DNA of 64,000 bases from Parasporobacterium paucivorans DSM 15970 (GCF_900141895.1 NZ_FQYT01000012.1:1-64000), one strand, 5' to 3'; shown: positions 7,953-17,535, numbered from the stretch's first letter. Numbers and translations are program-made. The notes: generated by a model not told the origin, from the sequence alone.

Positions 7953-8505
7953 ATATTTTCTCTCTTTCCAATTTTTTGTTCAGTTCTTTAATCGAATAAT
8001 AGACTGTGATGAATACAAAAGAATGTATCAGCAGATCACCAATGCTCATAATGCTGTAACCCACATCGATATAATCTGTCAGGAATTTGAATCTGACAGA
8101 CTCGTTGCCAAGTATATGTATGCTATCTGCTGTTTGAATAGCAGATGCATCAAAATATCCGGTGATTTTGGAAAGTGAAGGATAGACCGGCATTTTTCCT
8201 CCATTTTGGATCATGACAAATTTATTCAGAAAAGTGCCAGCAATTATCAGGCCGGCGCCTAAAAGCCCCTGTTTGTATAATTTAAAAAACATAATCGGAA
8301 TTATCAACGCGAACAGAAAGATATTGTTCAGAATGGCGGAATACATTATAAAATCATAGTTTCCCATAAATACACTGCCTTGCAAAAAAATATATAGTAA
8401 TTCAATAGCAAAATATGGGTATAACACATAGGCCTTCATAAGCGGCCGCAGTCTGTACCCTTTCAATTTCCCACACAAAAAAGCTAACAGCAAAAACACT
8501 AACAT
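7939..8505 (-). CDS. DUF5317 family membrane protein
   Basis: About 188 residues with four or five membrane helices and the hallmark extracytoplasmic segment NGGKMPV followed further on by a His-containing stretch and DYIDVGYSIMSIGDLLIH, matching the DUF5317 pattern (NGgxMPV ... SxGD). Function is unknown; these proteins often lie beside HD-GYP and other signalling genes in clostridia. The start is placed at ATG 8505 because AAGGAAG precedes it at good spacing, whereas the ATG at 8523 has no ribosome binding site. It is the first gene of the agr block behind an extended -10 promoter. Confidence 0.75.
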   Translation of the reverse strand: MLVFLLLAFLCGKLKGYRLRPLMKAYVLYPYFAIELLYIFLQGSVFMGNYDFIMYSAILNNIFLFALIIPIMFFKLYKQGLLGAGLIIAGTFLNKFVMIQNGGKMPVYPSLSKITGYFDASAIQTADSIHILGNESVRFKFLTDYIDVGYSIMSIGDLLIHSFVFITVYYSIKELNKKLEREKIYGII

Positions 8506-8552
8506 GATGTCTTCCTTTTCCATTAAACTTTATGTCACGATAGATTTAAATG

Positions 8553-8561
8553 ATTATAACA
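8553..8561 (-). promoter_or_regulatory. Extended -10 promoter of the agr block
   Basis: Minus-strand TGTTATAAT (a TGn-extended perfect -10) ends about 50 bases upstream of the DUF5317 start. No convincing -35 is seen. It would place DUF5317, the sensor-like gene, agrB and agrD on their own transcript, separate from the HD/HD-GYP gene upstream. Confidence 0.55.
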
Positions 8562-8618
8562 TAGGTTGTTCACCGCTTCCACATTTATTTGTGCATAGTT
8601 CCTGTTTTTGCCGACAAA

Positions 8619-9875
8619 TTAATATTTTTCGCTCCATTTTTCGTATTCTTTGGATGCCATTTGCTGGGAATCAACACGAAGATCGTTAATTTCCTGGAAA
8701 TTATCTATGAGCAATTTTACAATTCTGCCGTCTAATGCACCATCTTCAGCCTGGTTTATCAGCAACGTTGCAGCCTTATCGTCACGCATTCCCTCCCGGT
8801 AGGGCCGGTTTTCTGTCACAGCAGTAAATACATCTGCCACGGCCATTACCCGAGATCCGAGAGCCAGATTCTCTCCCGGGATATGAAAAGGATACCCTTT
8901 CCCATCCAGCCTCTCGTGATGATAGGACGCCCAGACATTAATTGTGTTGAATTGAGGTATGGTTTCCAGAAGACGGTAAGTATAATATGCATGGGAACGG
9001 ATTTCATTGAATTCATCTTCATTAAGACTGGTCGGTTTTTCAAGAACATCATTATCTATGGCTAATTTCCCAATATCATGCAGATAGCCTGCTACAAGGA
9101 GCATCTTGCATTCCATGGGTGAGAAACCGATCAGCTCGCCCAGTTTTTCAGCTGTTTTTGCCACTCCGGCTGAATGTCTTGCCGTGAACTTACTCCTGAA
9201 ATCGATTATATGGGAAAACACTTTTGCCAGGCTGATAATATCCCCCATCTCCAAAATAAATTTTTTGTTATCTCCCAGTGGGAGCGTATTTACCGGCGAT
9301 ACGGACATGATATCCAGCCATATATATTCCTTTTTGCTTATAGCCTCGAGAGCATCCACCACCGCAGGCATAAACCGGCTGTTCTCTTCTTTCCGAATTT
9401 CTGCAAGAACTCCGGGAAGCTGGGACAAAATATTTTCGGACTTATTGATTTTCAAACAGGTTCTGTCCGCCAAGTGTATGATATGGCTGCCGAACGGGAC
9501 CTCCTGCCCCTTGAACTGTCGTCCGGTTCCGCTATCCCAGGGCAAATGATGATACCTTACTATATTGGCAGGTTTTCCCATGGGGCTGAATTTTTCCATA
9601 AGCCTGGCTCCTCTGAAAGCATGATCACAAATTCCAGCCGGTTCGTCCATGGAGATCCTGCGTCTTTCTTCCGTTGAAAGAACACCCAGATCATGAATCA
9701 GGGAGGCCAGAAATATCTCACTTTTTTCCTGATTTGAAAGTCGTAGCTCCTCAGCCAGATGATAGGAAAGACAAGCTACCTCCTGCTGATGATTGACGGC
9801 ACCGTCAGCCGCCAGGTCCTGTGCATTGGAAAGGCACAACAACAGCTCATATAGGTTCACTCTGATTTTGTCCAT
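8619..9875 (-). CDS. Tandem HD and HD-GYP domain protein
   Basis: A 418-residue soluble protein. The N-terminal half (about 20-140) carries an HD-type helix set with LIHDLGVLSTEERR and a histidine-containing YHHLPW. The C-terminal half (about 215-400) is a full HD-GYP domain with HDIGKLAID, HAYYTY, YHHERLDGKGYPF and a VADVFTAVTENRPYR segment. HD-GYP domains hydrolyse c-di-GMP. The first HD copy is less canonical and may be regulatory. Start ATG 9875 has AAGGAG upstream. It precedes the agr block by 95 bases on the same strand, so c-di-GMP functions flank agr on both sides. Confidence 0.88.
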   Translation of the reverse strand: MDKIRVNLYELLLCLSNAQDLAADGAVNHQQEVACLSYHLAEELRLSNQEKSEIFLASLIHDLGVLSTEERRRISMDEPAGICDHAFRGARLMEKFSPMGKPANIVRYHHLPWDSGTGRQFKGQEVPFGSHIIHLADRTCLKINKSENILSQLPGVLAEIRKEENSRFMPAVVDALEAISKKEYIWLDIMSVSPVNTLPLGDNKKFILEMGDIISLAKVFSHIIDFRSKFTARHSAGVAKTAEKLGELIGFSPMECKMLLVAGYLHDIGKLAIDNDVLEKPTSLNEDEFNEIRSHAYYTYRLLETIPQFNTINVWASYHHERLDGKGYPFHIPGENLALGSRVMAVADVFTAVTENRPYREGMRDDKAATLLINQAEDGALDGRIVKLLIDNFQEINDLRVDSQQMASKEYEKWSEKY

Positions 9876-9903
9876 CTATTTATTCTCCTTACTCCACGGC
9901 CAA

Positions 9904-10695
9904 TTACGTAAAAGCAATATCCAGAACCATCATCAGCACAAACCCGGCCATAGCCCCCAATGTACCAATATTGGAATGTTTGCTGTAAGCTTCCGGAACC
10001 AGTTCGTCCACAACCACATAAATCATGGCTCCGGCCGCAAAGGAAAGCATAAAGGGCATAATATTGACAACAGCAACCGCCAGCAGTACGCCCAAAAGAC
10101 CGGCCATTGGTTCCACAATTCCCGAAGCAGCTCCAAACAGAAAGGATTTTTGCTTGGAAAAGCCCTCTCCTCTCAGCGGCAGGGAAATGGCCGCTCCTTC
10201 TGGCAGATTCTGGAGAGCCATACCTGTGGCCAGGACAAACGCTCCGGTAAGTGCTGCAGATGATTTCGAAGCCATTGCAAAGGCCAGACCCACCGCCATA
10301 CCCTCCGGGATGTTATGCAGAGTCACAGCCAGTACAAGCAGTGTGGACCGGGGCATCTTGCTTTTAATTCCTTCCGGACGTTCAGCATCTGCATGAAGAT
10401 GAGGCAGAAATTTATCCAGCAGGAAGAGGAAAATCCCCCCTGAAATAAATCCAAGGGCAGCTGGCAGCCATTCGATGTCGCCCTTTTCCTTTGACATTTC
10501 AATAGCTGGAAGTAATAAAGACCAGACGGAGGCCGCAATCATGACCCCTGATGCAAATCCCAGAAAGGTCTTTTGCACTTTCCCTCCTGCTTCTGCCGCC
10601 ACGAAAAATACGGTCGCAGCTCCAATAACCGTGGCCAGAAACGTGATGCCCGTTCCAATCAAAGCAAGTACTACCGGTGAATTGATTTCCTCCAT
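9904..10695 (-). CDS. ZIP-family metal transporter
   Basis: A 263-residue polytopic membrane protein with the ZIP signature: HNIPEGMAVGLAFA in one helix and NLPEGAAISLPL in the next, the His, Glu and Asn residues that line the binuclear metal site. ZIP proteins import zinc, and often iron or manganese, without ATP. The start is set at ATG 10695 with AGAGGA seven bases upstream, which removes an overlap with the preceding nitroreductase gene. It lacks the long His-rich loop seen in some members, having only a short HLHAD segment near residue 95. Metal specificity cannot be read from sequence. Confidence 0.9.
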   Translation of the reverse strand: MEEINSPVVLALIGTGITFLATVIGAATVFFVAAEAGGKVQKTFLGFASGVMIAASVWSLLLPAIEMSKEKGDIEWLPAALGFISGGIFLFLLDKFLPHLHADAERPEGIKSKMPRSTLLVLAVTLHNIPEGMAVGLAFAMASKSSAALTGAFVLATGMALQNLPEGAAISLPLRGEGFSKQKSFLFGAASGIVEPMAGLLGVLLAVAVVNIMPFMLSFAAGAMIYVVVDELVPEAYSKHSNIGTLGAMAGFVLMMVLDIAFT

Positions 10696-10711
10696 CCTTG
10701 TGTCCTCTTTC

Positions 10712-11263
10712 TTAAAGCAATAATTCCCTGATTTCTTTCCGTGTATCCGGATGCTCACGCTCCTGCAGATCCGGTTCAAGGTCTTCCTTCAGTCCATGCT
10801 TTCCAACGGCAATCACGGTAATAATATCGTACTCCTGCGGAATATTGAATATGTCCCGGGCTTCCTCCCTTTTGAACCCAGCCATCGGATGAGCCACCAG
10901 GCCCCTCCTCCAAGCCTCCAAGGAAAGATACCCCCAGGCTGTCCCTGCATCGAACATATGCCAGTAATTGTCTTTACCATTATGGTTGAAAGTCTTTTTG
11001 GATACAATAAGGATCAGAACAGGAGCCTTATTTGCCCATCTCTGGTTGGATTCAGTCAATATCCCTCTCATCCGGTCAAGTGATCCCTCCTCATCAGCCA
11101 GTACGAACCTCCAAGGCTGTTCGTTAAAGCAGGAAGGAGCATACCTCGCCGCCTCCAGGAGGGCAAAGACTTCCTCCCTGTCGATTCTTCCCGGAGCCAG
11201 AGCCCTGGCAGACCACCTTTCTTTGATTTCAGTCATGATGTCGTAATCAAAGTGTCTTTCCAT
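10712..11263 (-). CDS. Nitroreductase-family FMN oxidoreductase
   Basis: A 183-residue short nitroreductase-fold protein. The FMN-binding residues appear as SARALAPGRI near the N terminus, APSCFNEQPWRFVL around residue 42-55, and the late VIAVGKHG strand. Members reduce nitro groups, quinones or flavins with NAD(P)H. It sits between a ferritin-like gene and a ZIP transporter gene in a tightly packed minus-strand run, suggesting a redox or metal stress context. The substrate is unknown. Confidence 0.87.
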   Translation of the reverse strand: MERHFDYDIMTEIKERWSARALAPGRIDREEVFALLEAARYAPSCFNEQPWRFVLADEEGSLDRMRGILTESNQRWANKAPVLILIVSKKTFNHNGKDNYWHMFDAGTAWGYLSLEAWRRGLVAHPMAGFKREEARDIFNIPQEYDIITVIAVGKHGLKEDLEPDLQEREHPDTRKEIRELLL

Positions 11264-11273
11264 GTTTTTCCCC

Positions 11274-11759
11274 CTAATATTCTTCTCTCAGTCCAAACTC
11301 AGCGTTTTCTACCCACTCTTCCGCATTGGTCAGCATCCTGTCAATCTCATCCAGTATTGAAAAATGGAGTTTCTCCTGATTGATCAAAAATCTGAACAGT
11401 TCCTTTTCGTCATCACTTTGGGCATTTTTTAGAAATTCCGTGTAAAGATCGATGCTCTTTTTTTCAAATTCCAGTCCTGCCCTGTAAAAATCAACCTGAC
11501 TGGGAATCAATTTCCCAAGAATTCTCACATCAACGGCCGATTCGAACACATTCATGATTTCAGTAAAAGTATCCCGATCATCCAGTTGGTAGGCTTTTCC
11601 TTCAAGCCTGGCTTTCAGTAAACTGGCATGCTTCTTTTCTTCCTCCGCAAGCTTGGCGCAGACGACGCACATCCCATTGCCTTCATGGAGTTCGGCCTGT
11701 TCCATGTAGTACTTCGCTCCGTCCTCTTCCATCTTAATCGCAAATTCCAAACTGTTCAT
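11274..11759 (-). CDS. Ferritin-like/rubrerythrin-type diiron protein
   Basis: A 161-residue four-helix protein with the spaced carboxylate and histidine ligands of the ferritin-like superfamily: MEEDGAKYY, EEEKKHASLL, LEFEKKSIDLY and NQEKLHFSIL. It lacks the C-terminal rubredoxin domain of classical rubrerythrin, so it is an erythrin-only type, usually linked to peroxide or iron handling in anaerobes. The start is placed at ATG 11759, six bases after AAAAGGAGA. A CVVC pair near residue 31-34 is present in helix 1-2. Confidence 0.85.
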   Translation of the reverse strand: MNSLEFAIKMEEDGAKYYMEQAELHEGNGMCVVCAKLAEEEKKHASLLKARLEGKAYQLDDRDTFTEIMNVFESAVDVRILGKLIPSQVDFYRAGLEFEKKSIDLYTEFLKNAQSDDEKELFRFLINQEKLHFSILDEIDRMLTNAEEWVENAEFGLREEY

Positions 11760-11778
11760 ATGCATTCTCCTTTTCTTT

Positions 11779-12462
11779 TTACTGCTGATAGTAAACCGAT
11801 ATGGCAATCATCAGCTGTCCTAAAAAGTAACATACCGCAACTAGTGTTGAAAAAATCCGCCTCTTTTTGATAAACCTGTTTATACCAAGAAACATATCTG
11901 AAACCCAGAATAATAATGCCCCCATCGAGAACATCCACTGCAGGGTCATCACCCTTTCTCCTGCCAGCAACATCATGACCGCTTTTGCCGCCATAAGAGT
12001 TACCAGAGCCGTATAAATGTTAATCGGAAGTCTTGCCTTTCCAAAATCCGGCTTCATTTTCAATACCACAATCAGGATGGCTGACAGCACGAGAATCGTC
12101 ATGATGAATTCTCCGATTCCGATCCCTGAAAGAACTATCATTCCGGCAATATAAAATACCTGCGTGACAGAAAAAGCAAGTATCCCACAAATGAATCTTT
12201 TTTCGTCCGCAAATAGGAACACCAGAAAGTAATCCCCAATCATAGCCAGAATCAATCCACCCAGAATCAGCAGTGGGAAAATGCTGAAATCATGAACGAA
12301 GACTGCCGCCAATCCCAAAACGCAGAATATACCTGAAAGTACAAGCTTATATCCAGGTGTCTCCACCGATTCCCTTTTCCTGTCCATCCAGATGTAAATA
12401 GGAAGAAGAACAAGCAGATATAGGACACAGATTATAGCCGTTACCAGGATTCTTAAATCCAT
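11779..12462 (-). CDS. YhhN/TMEM86-family membrane protein (lysoplasmalogenase-like)
   Basis: About 227 residues with eight hydrophobic helices and two conserved acidic sites of the YhhN family: MIGDYFLVF in the third to fourth helix and FWVSDMFLGINRF near the C terminus. Vertebrate TMEM86B of this family hydrolyses the vinyl-ether bond of lysoplasmalogens; clostridia do make plasmalogens, so that role is plausible. ATG 12462 with GGGGG upstream is preferred over a GTG nine bases earlier. The gene lies 12 bases after fdhD. Confidence 0.75.
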   Translation of the reverse strand: MDLRILVTAIICVLYLLVLLPIYIWMDRKRESVETPGYKLVLSGIFCVLGLAAVFVHDFSIFPLLILGGLILAMIGDYFLVFLFADEKRFICGILAFSVTQVFYIAGMIVLSGIGIGEFIMTILVLSAILIVVLKMKPDFGKARLPINIYTALVTLMAAKAVMMLLAGERVMTLQWMFSMGALLFWVSDMFLGINRFIKKRRIFSTLVAVCYFLGQLMIAISVYYQQ

Positions 12463-12474
12463 TTGCAACACCCC

Positions 12475-13188
12475 CTATAGTATTCGCTCCGGACTGGTGT
12501 ATATGTTAATGTGATCCTTTCGGACAAATCCCATCATTGTAATCTTATTCATTTCCGCAAGGTGGACGGCTGCCAGTGTGGGAGCTCCCGGTGCCACCAA
12601 TACCTTCACGCCACAGGAAAGTATTTTCCCGATCATATCCTGAGCCAGCCGGCCGCTGAATATCAGCATCTTTCCTTCCGGGGTCAGACCCTGCAGGAAC
12701 ATCTCCCCTATAACCTTGTCCAATGCATTATGCCGTGCCACATCTTCCATGAAGATCAGGATACCATCCCTGTCTGCCAGAGCTACACTGTGTGCTGCAC
12801 CCGTTTTGTGGAACAGGTAGCACTTTCTATTAAACGCCTGATTTAAGCGGTGCACATCATCTGGGCTGAACACTGCATTTATCTCTTTTCTGGATTTTTC
12901 CTCCGCCGCAGGGGATGTCCTGAGACAAAGACCCCTTGCGTCCTCATCCACCATGAATTCGGCAACCTCATCCTGCATTCCTATCAGCCCTTTGGCAAGG
13001 CCGTGTCCGCAGGCAAGCTGAAGCAAATTATCCGGAAGACAGAAAAATTCTCCGCAGTTTACGCCGTTAATTTCCATCGTATATCTCTCTTCCAAAAGGA
13101 TGCAGTCTTCCGCACAGAATCTGCCCTGTGGGGTTATTCTGGTAATCTGTCTCATTTTTATCGAATTCTCATATTTTTTATTTTGCAT
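12475..13188 (-). CDS. FdhD-like protein lacking the CxxC sulfurtransferase motif
   Basis: FdhD transfers sulfur from IscS to the molybdenum cofactor of formate dehydrogenases. The C-terminal half matches the family: DVARHNALDKVIGEM, a FSGRLAQDMIGKI strand-helix, VLVAPGAPTLAAVHLAE and a final RKDHINIYT. The central loop where FdhD normally has SSCGxCG (Cys121/Cys124 in E. coli) instead reads CLRTSPAAEEKSRKE, so the catalytic pair is absent. The protein may have lost sulfurtransferase function, may use another Cys (several lie near residues 38-60), or may only bind the cofactor. No formate dehydrogenase gene is in the window. Start 13188 has GGAGAAAG upstream. Confidence 0.8.
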   Translation of the reverse strand: MQNKKYENSIKMRQITRITPQGRFCAEDCILLEERYTMEINGVNCGEFFCLPDNLLQLACGHGLAKGLIGMQDEVAEFMVDEDARGLCLRTSPAAEEKSRKEINAVFSPDDVHRLNQAFNRKCYLFHKTGAAHSVALADRDGILIFMEDVARHNALDKVIGEMFLQGLTPEGKMLIFSGRLAQDMIGKILSCGVKVLVAPGAPTLAAVHLAEMNKITMMGFVRKDHINIYTSPERIL

Positions 13189-13215
13189 CTTTCTCCGTAT
13201 CCTTATCCAGTCATT

Positions 13216-13854
13216 TCATTGAAGCAAATCCAATGTCCTGGCCTCGTTTTCTAAATTTTCAAAAAAACTTGCGATATGCTTTCCATCCGCCAGCGCGTGA
13301 TTCACCAGAAGAGTCGTGGGCATCAGAACCCGACCATCTTGAATAAAAAAACGGCCAAAGGTAATGCGCGGGTTGCTGTCTGCCGGGTAGGGGGTCGGCT
13401 GGGTAAGGCCGGTATAGCTCACCCAGGGTACAGAGGATACAAAATAGAGGGAACCCGTTTCCGTTACATCTTCTATACTGGGATCCTGTATCGCCAGTGA
13501 CTGTCTTTTTCCCGCATCCTCCAGAAAATCCTTAAAGGGCATGTTGAAATCCAAACGGCAATGACAGTATGTCCCGTCTTCCAGAGCCACTGTGTAGGAG
13601 GCTCCACAATGTTCGTATTCAATGATTTCGTCCCCCTCAATCCTCTGACGAAGCTGTGGAATCTGATTGGCCGCAGAAACGGCCAGGTAAATAATTGTAT
13701 GAAAAAATGCATATTTTCTGGATTTGATTTCCGCAAGCAGCTCCGTGATATCAACGTTGGCCGTCACTCCTGCGTATGGGTTGTGAAGGGAGCGGAAATA
13801 TTCAAAATGTTTGATGCGCGGATAAGAATCCATGTCCAGCCTTTTGATTTTCAT
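13216..13854 (-). CDS. Chloramphenicol acetyltransferase (CatA)-family acyltransferase
   Basis: A 212-residue protein of the trimeric type-A CAT fold. Family features are YFRSLHNPYAGVTANVDITEL near the N terminus, the central SVPWVSYTGL segment, and the catalytic motif NHALADGKH near residue 190, where the catalytic His and the structural Asp are kept but the preceding His is Asn. Acetyl-CoA-dependent O-acetylation of chloramphenicol is the classical reaction, though many chromosomal clostridial members have unknown substrates. It is embedded between RlmI and FdhD genes rather than in a mobile element. ATG 13854 has AGGAGG five bases upstream. Confidence 0.85.
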   Translation of the reverse strand: MKIKRLDMDSYPRIKHFEYFRSLHNPYAGVTANVDITELLAEIKSRKYAFFHTIIYLAVSAANQIPQLRQRIEGDEIIEYEHCGASYTVALEDGTYCHCRLDFNMPFKDFLEDAGKRQSLAIQDPSIEDVTETGSLYFVSSVPWVSYTGLTQPTPYPADSNPRITFGRFFIQDGRVLMPTTLLVNHALADGKHIASFFENLENEARTLDLLQ

Positions 13855-13869
13855 CGTAGCCTCCTGATT

Positions 13870-15066
13870 TTACTTCTCGTCACATACCTGGAAAATATAG
13901 AATTTCAGATAATAGGATTCATCCGCAGCCCAGAGTATCGGATGATCCGGTGCCTGAGTACGGTATTCCACCTGGCGCAGCCTTTTATGGACGTTTCGCG
14001 AAGCCTGGTGCAGAGTCTGTGTAAAGAGCTCATATGTCATGAAATGGGAACAGGAACAGGTTGCCAGAAATCCTCCATCTTTAAGCAGTTTCATGGCACG
14101 AAGGTTGATTTCCCTGTAACCTTTGATGGCGTTCTTAACGGAATTTCTGGATTTGGTAAAGGCTGGGGGATCGAGGATTATGACATCGAACTTTTCACCT
14201 TTTTCTTCCATTTCGGGTAATAATTCAAAAACATTTGCACACTGAAAATGCACGATATTCTCCAGGCCGTTCAATTTAGCATTCTCTCTTGCCTGGGCGA
14301 TTCCCAGTTCCGAAGCATCTATCCCCAATACGCTTCCCGCCTCAGCTAACCCCGCATTTAAAGCAAAGGATCCCGTATGAGTGAAACAATCCAGGACCTT
14401 GGCACCTTTGCAGAGTCTTCCGACAGCCAGCCGGTTATATTTCTGATCCAGGAAAAATCCGGTTTTCTGACCTTCCTTTACATCCACAATATATCGTACC
14501 CCGTTCTCTGTAATCTCAACATTCGTGTCAAACTCCGGTCCGATAAATCCCTTGAATCGCTCCATTCCCTCGTTTTCCCTTACCTTGGCATCGCTGCGCT
14601 CAAATATTCCCCGGATCTGTATTCCGTCTGCTTCCAATATCGACCTCAGACATTTCAGAATGGTGTCCTTTAGCCGGTCGATTCCCAAAGCCAGGGATTC
14701 AACAACCAATACATCCGAAAATTTATCGACAATCAGACCCGGCAGAAAATCCGCCTCTCCAAAAATAATCCGGCAGCTGGATGTATCCACTGTTTTCTTA
14801 CGGTAATCCCAGGCGTTCTGCACACGCATGCGCAAAAAGGCTTCATCAATTTCCTGCTCCTTGTTTCTGGTCATCATGCGGATGCGGATTTTTGAATTTG
14901 AATTTATAAAGCCTTTCCCCATAGGAAATCCGTCAAAGTCATGCACCTGAACTATATCTCCGTCTTCAAAGCTTCCCAGGACTGTCTCTATCTCATTGTC
15001 AAAAACCCACATCCCTCCGGCTTTGATGGTTCGGCCTTCACCTTTTTTCAATGTTGCGATTGTCAT
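13870..15066 (-). CDS. rlmI: RlmI-like 23S rRNA cytosine methyltransferase
   Basis: A 398-residue class I SAM-dependent methyltransferase. An N-terminal PUA domain (1-70) is followed by a linker domain and the Rossmann methyltransferase fold with VLDCFTHTGSFAL as motif I, VLGIDAS, and the catalytic motif IILDPPAF followed by TCSCSHFM, where the two Cys residues typical of m5C enzymes appear. RlmI methylates C1962 (E. coli numbering) of 23S rRNA. Start ATG 15066 has GAGGA upstream. Paralogues with other rRNA targets exist, so the exact site is inferred. Confidence 0.88.
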   Translation of the reverse strand: MTIATLKKGEGRTIKAGGMWVFDNEIETVLGSFEDGDIVQVHDFDGFPMGKGFINSNSKIRIRMMTRNKEQEIDEAFLRMRVQNAWDYRKKTVDTSSCRIIFGEADFLPGLIVDKFSDVLVVESLALGIDRLKDTILKCLRSILEADGIQIRGIFERSDAKVRENEGMERFKGFIGPEFDTNVEITENGVRYIVDVKEGQKTGFFLDQKYNRLAVGRLCKGAKVLDCFTHTGSFALNAGLAEAGSVLGIDASELGIAQARENAKLNGLENIVHFQCANVFELLPEMEEKGEKFDVIILDPPAFTKSRNSVKNAIKGYREINLRAMKLLKDGGFLATCSCSHFMTYELFTQTLHQASRNVHKRLRQVEYRTQAPDHPILWAADESYYLKFYIFQVCDEK

Positions 15067-15091
15067 ATATTTTCCTCATTTTCTCATTTTA

Positions 15092-15970
15092 TTATTTTAC
15101 AAAATAGTCGTCCAACCCGGCAGTGATCCCCTCTGCGATCTCATATTGATATGCCTGGGTCGAAAGGAGCATATCCTCTGTCTGATTGGTCATGTACCCC
15201 ATTTCAATGATTGTGGCCGGTACCTGGCACCAGTTGATGCCGCTCATTGTATCTGTCTCCCAGACGCCTTTGTCTCCGGCTCCGGTTGAATAAAGCACCA
15301 TGTTCAATATGCATTCAGAAAGTCTGCGGCACTCCCCGTAAAGATTCCCGCAATAAGGGTTGGAGGGGGTAGGGCAAATCATCATGACTCCGTTCGTTTC
15401 TGGATTCTCACTGCCATTGGCATGAATCCGTACAAAGGCATCGGCACCATTATTGTTGGCGGCTTCCGCCCTCTGGGCATTGCTGATATCCACATCATTT
15501 GTTTCACGAATCATAATAACCTGGTAGCCTCTGGCTAAAAGGAGAGCTTTCAGTTTCAGAGCCACCTGCAGGTTCAGTTCATATTCCGGCAGTCCGGAGA
15601 ATCTGCCTGTCGTCCCTGAGGACACTTTGGCCTTCGTCTGGGAAGCTCCGGGGCCAATCGGTTCCGGTTCGCTGTCACCATGCCTTTGATGTCCCGCATC
15701 AATAGCCACCACGATACCTCCTGCTTCCACTTCCGGACTGCGACCTGAAGATTCCGGCGATGCAGTCTGGGTGTCCACGGCTGGATCCTGCGGACCGGTC
15801 TCCGGGGGCATCGTGTTAGTTTCCGCAGGAATCCCGGAAGTCTCCTGTGTCATACTTTCTATGATATTGGGAACGGTATTTTCAGTAGTTCCTTCTTTCT
15901 TTGCGGCGCTGCAGGAAAGAAGCTGCAGCAAAATCCCCGCGAACATGATGCACACAGCTATTTTTTTCAC
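15092..15970 (-). CDS. Lipoprotein N-acetylmuramoyl-L-alanine amidase (Amidase_3)
   Basis: A zinc amidase that cuts the bond between MurNAc and L-alanine in peptidoglycan. A signal peptide ends in a lipobox (LLSC), so it is predicted to be lipid-anchored outside the cell. A Thr/Pro/Glu-rich linker covers residues 25-80. The catalytic domain (about 85-290) has the zinc ligands in AIDAGHQ, a Glu in YELNLQ, RIHANGS and the catalytic Glu in IEMGYMTN. The GTG start at 15970 is chosen because GGAGGG lies six bases upstream and it gives a clean signal peptide. Length is 292 residues. Confidence 0.9.
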   Translation of the reverse strand: MKKIAVCIMFAGILLQLLSCSAAKKEGTTENTVPNIIESMTQETSGIPAETNTMPPETGPQDPAVDTQTASPESSGRSPEVEAGGIVVAIDAGHQRHGDSEPEPIGPGASQTKAKVSSGTTGRFSGLPEYELNLQVALKLKALLLARGYQVIMIRETNDVDISNAQRAEAANNNGADAFVRIHANGSENPETNGVMMICPTPSNPYCGNLYGECRRLSECILNMVLYSTGAGDKGVWETDTMSGINWCQVPATIIEMGYMTNQTEDMLLSTQAYQYEIAEGITAGLDDYFVK

Positions 15971-16002
15971 ACCAATCCCTCCAATCATTATATCATACAA
16001 CT

Positions 16003-17511
16003 TTATACATAATAAAGGTTTTCAGAAGGATATACTGGATCACACGTAACATCGATTCCCAGCTGGCGCAGAATCTGTTCAGCCTCATTGTTCAGCATGA
16101 CCGTTGAATGGGCCTGTACATCCTTGAGTCCGGACAGCTTTTCATAGGCTAATTTTGCTGTCGGATTGATTACAGCAGAAATACTCAGGGCTATAAGCAC
16201 CTCATTGGCATTCAGGGCGGAAACCCTGCTGTGGAGGTCTTCTGTCTTCAGTTTCTGTATGGTTTCCAGAACAGCAGGGGACAGGAGCGGAATCTCATCC
16301 GCAATGTTTGCCAGGACCTTAATGGAATTCAGAATAGCCGCTGAACAGGAGTCCATAAGGCAGGAGGACCGACCGGTAATAACCCTGCCATCCGGCATTT
16401 CAAATGCAATGACGGAAACCGAGTCCTGGTTTTCAGATTTTGCCTTCAACCTCTCCGCATACTGGCGGGCAGGGAGCACCGCCACCCGGTCCGTCTTCTT
16501 CAGCGCAAGCTCTTCCATGATAATTCTCATCCGATTGAGCACCTCTTCATCCAACAATCCTTTTTTAAAATCACATTCTGTGGAAAAGCTCCTCCGGATT
16601 ATTTCCTGCCGGGATGCATCCTTTATCACTTCGTCATCGGTAATCCCAAATCCGACACGGTTTACTCCCATATCTGTCGGGGACTGGTACATGGATTCTT
16701 TCCCCGTAATTTTCTCGATGATTCTTTTAATGACCGGGAACATTTCCAGATCCCGGTTGTAATTGACCGCCACTTCATTATATTTTTCGAAATGGAAATA
16801 ATCCAGCATATTGACGTCTTTCAAATCCACTGTGGCTGCCTCATAGGCGATGTTCAGCGGATGTTTCAGCGAAATGTTCCAAACCGGAAAGGTCTCGAAC
16901 TTGGAGTAGCCTGCTGCGTTTCCAAGACGGTGTTCATGGTACAGCTGGTTCAGACATGTGGCCAGTTTCCCGCTTCCGGGACCGGGTGCCGTAACCACCA
17001 CAATCGGTTTGGTGGTAGCAATATAAGGATTCTTACCATATCCCTCCTCACTTACAATAGCATCCACATCTGAAGGATATCCTTCTATAGCCACATGTGT
17101 ATAAACCTTTATCCCCCTTCTCTCCAGCTTGGTGATGAAACGTTTTGCAGATGGCTGACCTTCGTAACGGGTAATGACGACGCTGTTGACCTCCAGTTCG
17201 TATTCCCTCAAATCGTCTATCAGTTTCATGACATCCATGTCGTAAGGGATGCCGAAGTCCCCGCGGATTTTGTTGCGTTCAATATCCCCTGCATAAACAC
17301 AGATAACGATTTCCGCTTTTTCCCGCAGCTTATATAAAAGCTTGATTTTCGCATCCTCATCAAATCCAGGCAGCACTCTCTTGGCATGCTTGTCGCCTAT
17401 GAGCTTTCCGCCAAACTCCAGATACAGCTTATCGAATTTATTTACCCTTTCCAGAATATACTTTGACTGTTCCTCGATGTATTTCTGTGGATCAAAGCCT
17501 ATTTTTTTCAT
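16003..17511 (-). CDS. DUF1846 family protein
   Basis: A 502-residue soluble protein that matches the DUF1846 family in its start ([18 protein letters not shown]), a [20 protein letters not shown] segment, and a P-loop-like [20 protein letters not shown] around residue 175-195. Structures of the family exist but no function is established. It is common in Firmicutes and Actinobacteria. ATG 17511 has GGGAG upstream. It sits between a membrane-anchored hydrolase and a cell-wall amidase in a co-directional run. Confidence 0.88.
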   Translation of the reverse strand: MKKIGFDPQKYIEEQSKYILERVNKFDKLYLEFGGKLIGDKHAKRVLPGFDEDAKIKLLYKLREKAEIVICVYAGDIERNKIRGDFGIPYDMDVMKLIDDLREYELEVNSVVITRYEGQPSAKRFITKLERRGIKVYTHVAIEGYPSDVDAIVSEEGYGKNPYIATTKPIVVVTAPGPGSGKLATCLNQLYHEHRLGNAAGYSKFETFPVWNISLKHPLNIAYEAATVDLKDVNMLDYFHFEKYNEVAVNYNRDLEMFPVIKRIIEKITGKESMYQSPTDMGVNRVGFGITDDEVIKDASRQEIIRRSFSTECDFKKGLLDEEVLNRMRIIMEELALKKTDRVAVLPARQYAERLKAKSENQDSVSVIAFEMPDGRVITGRSSCLMDSCSAAILNSIKVLANIADEIPLLSPAVLETIQKLKTEDLHSRVSALNANEVLIALSISAVINPTAKLAYEKLSGLKDVQAHSTVMLNNEAEQILRQLGIDVTCDPVYPSENLYYV

Positions 17512-17535
17512 AATAATCTCCCGTATATTTTTTTG

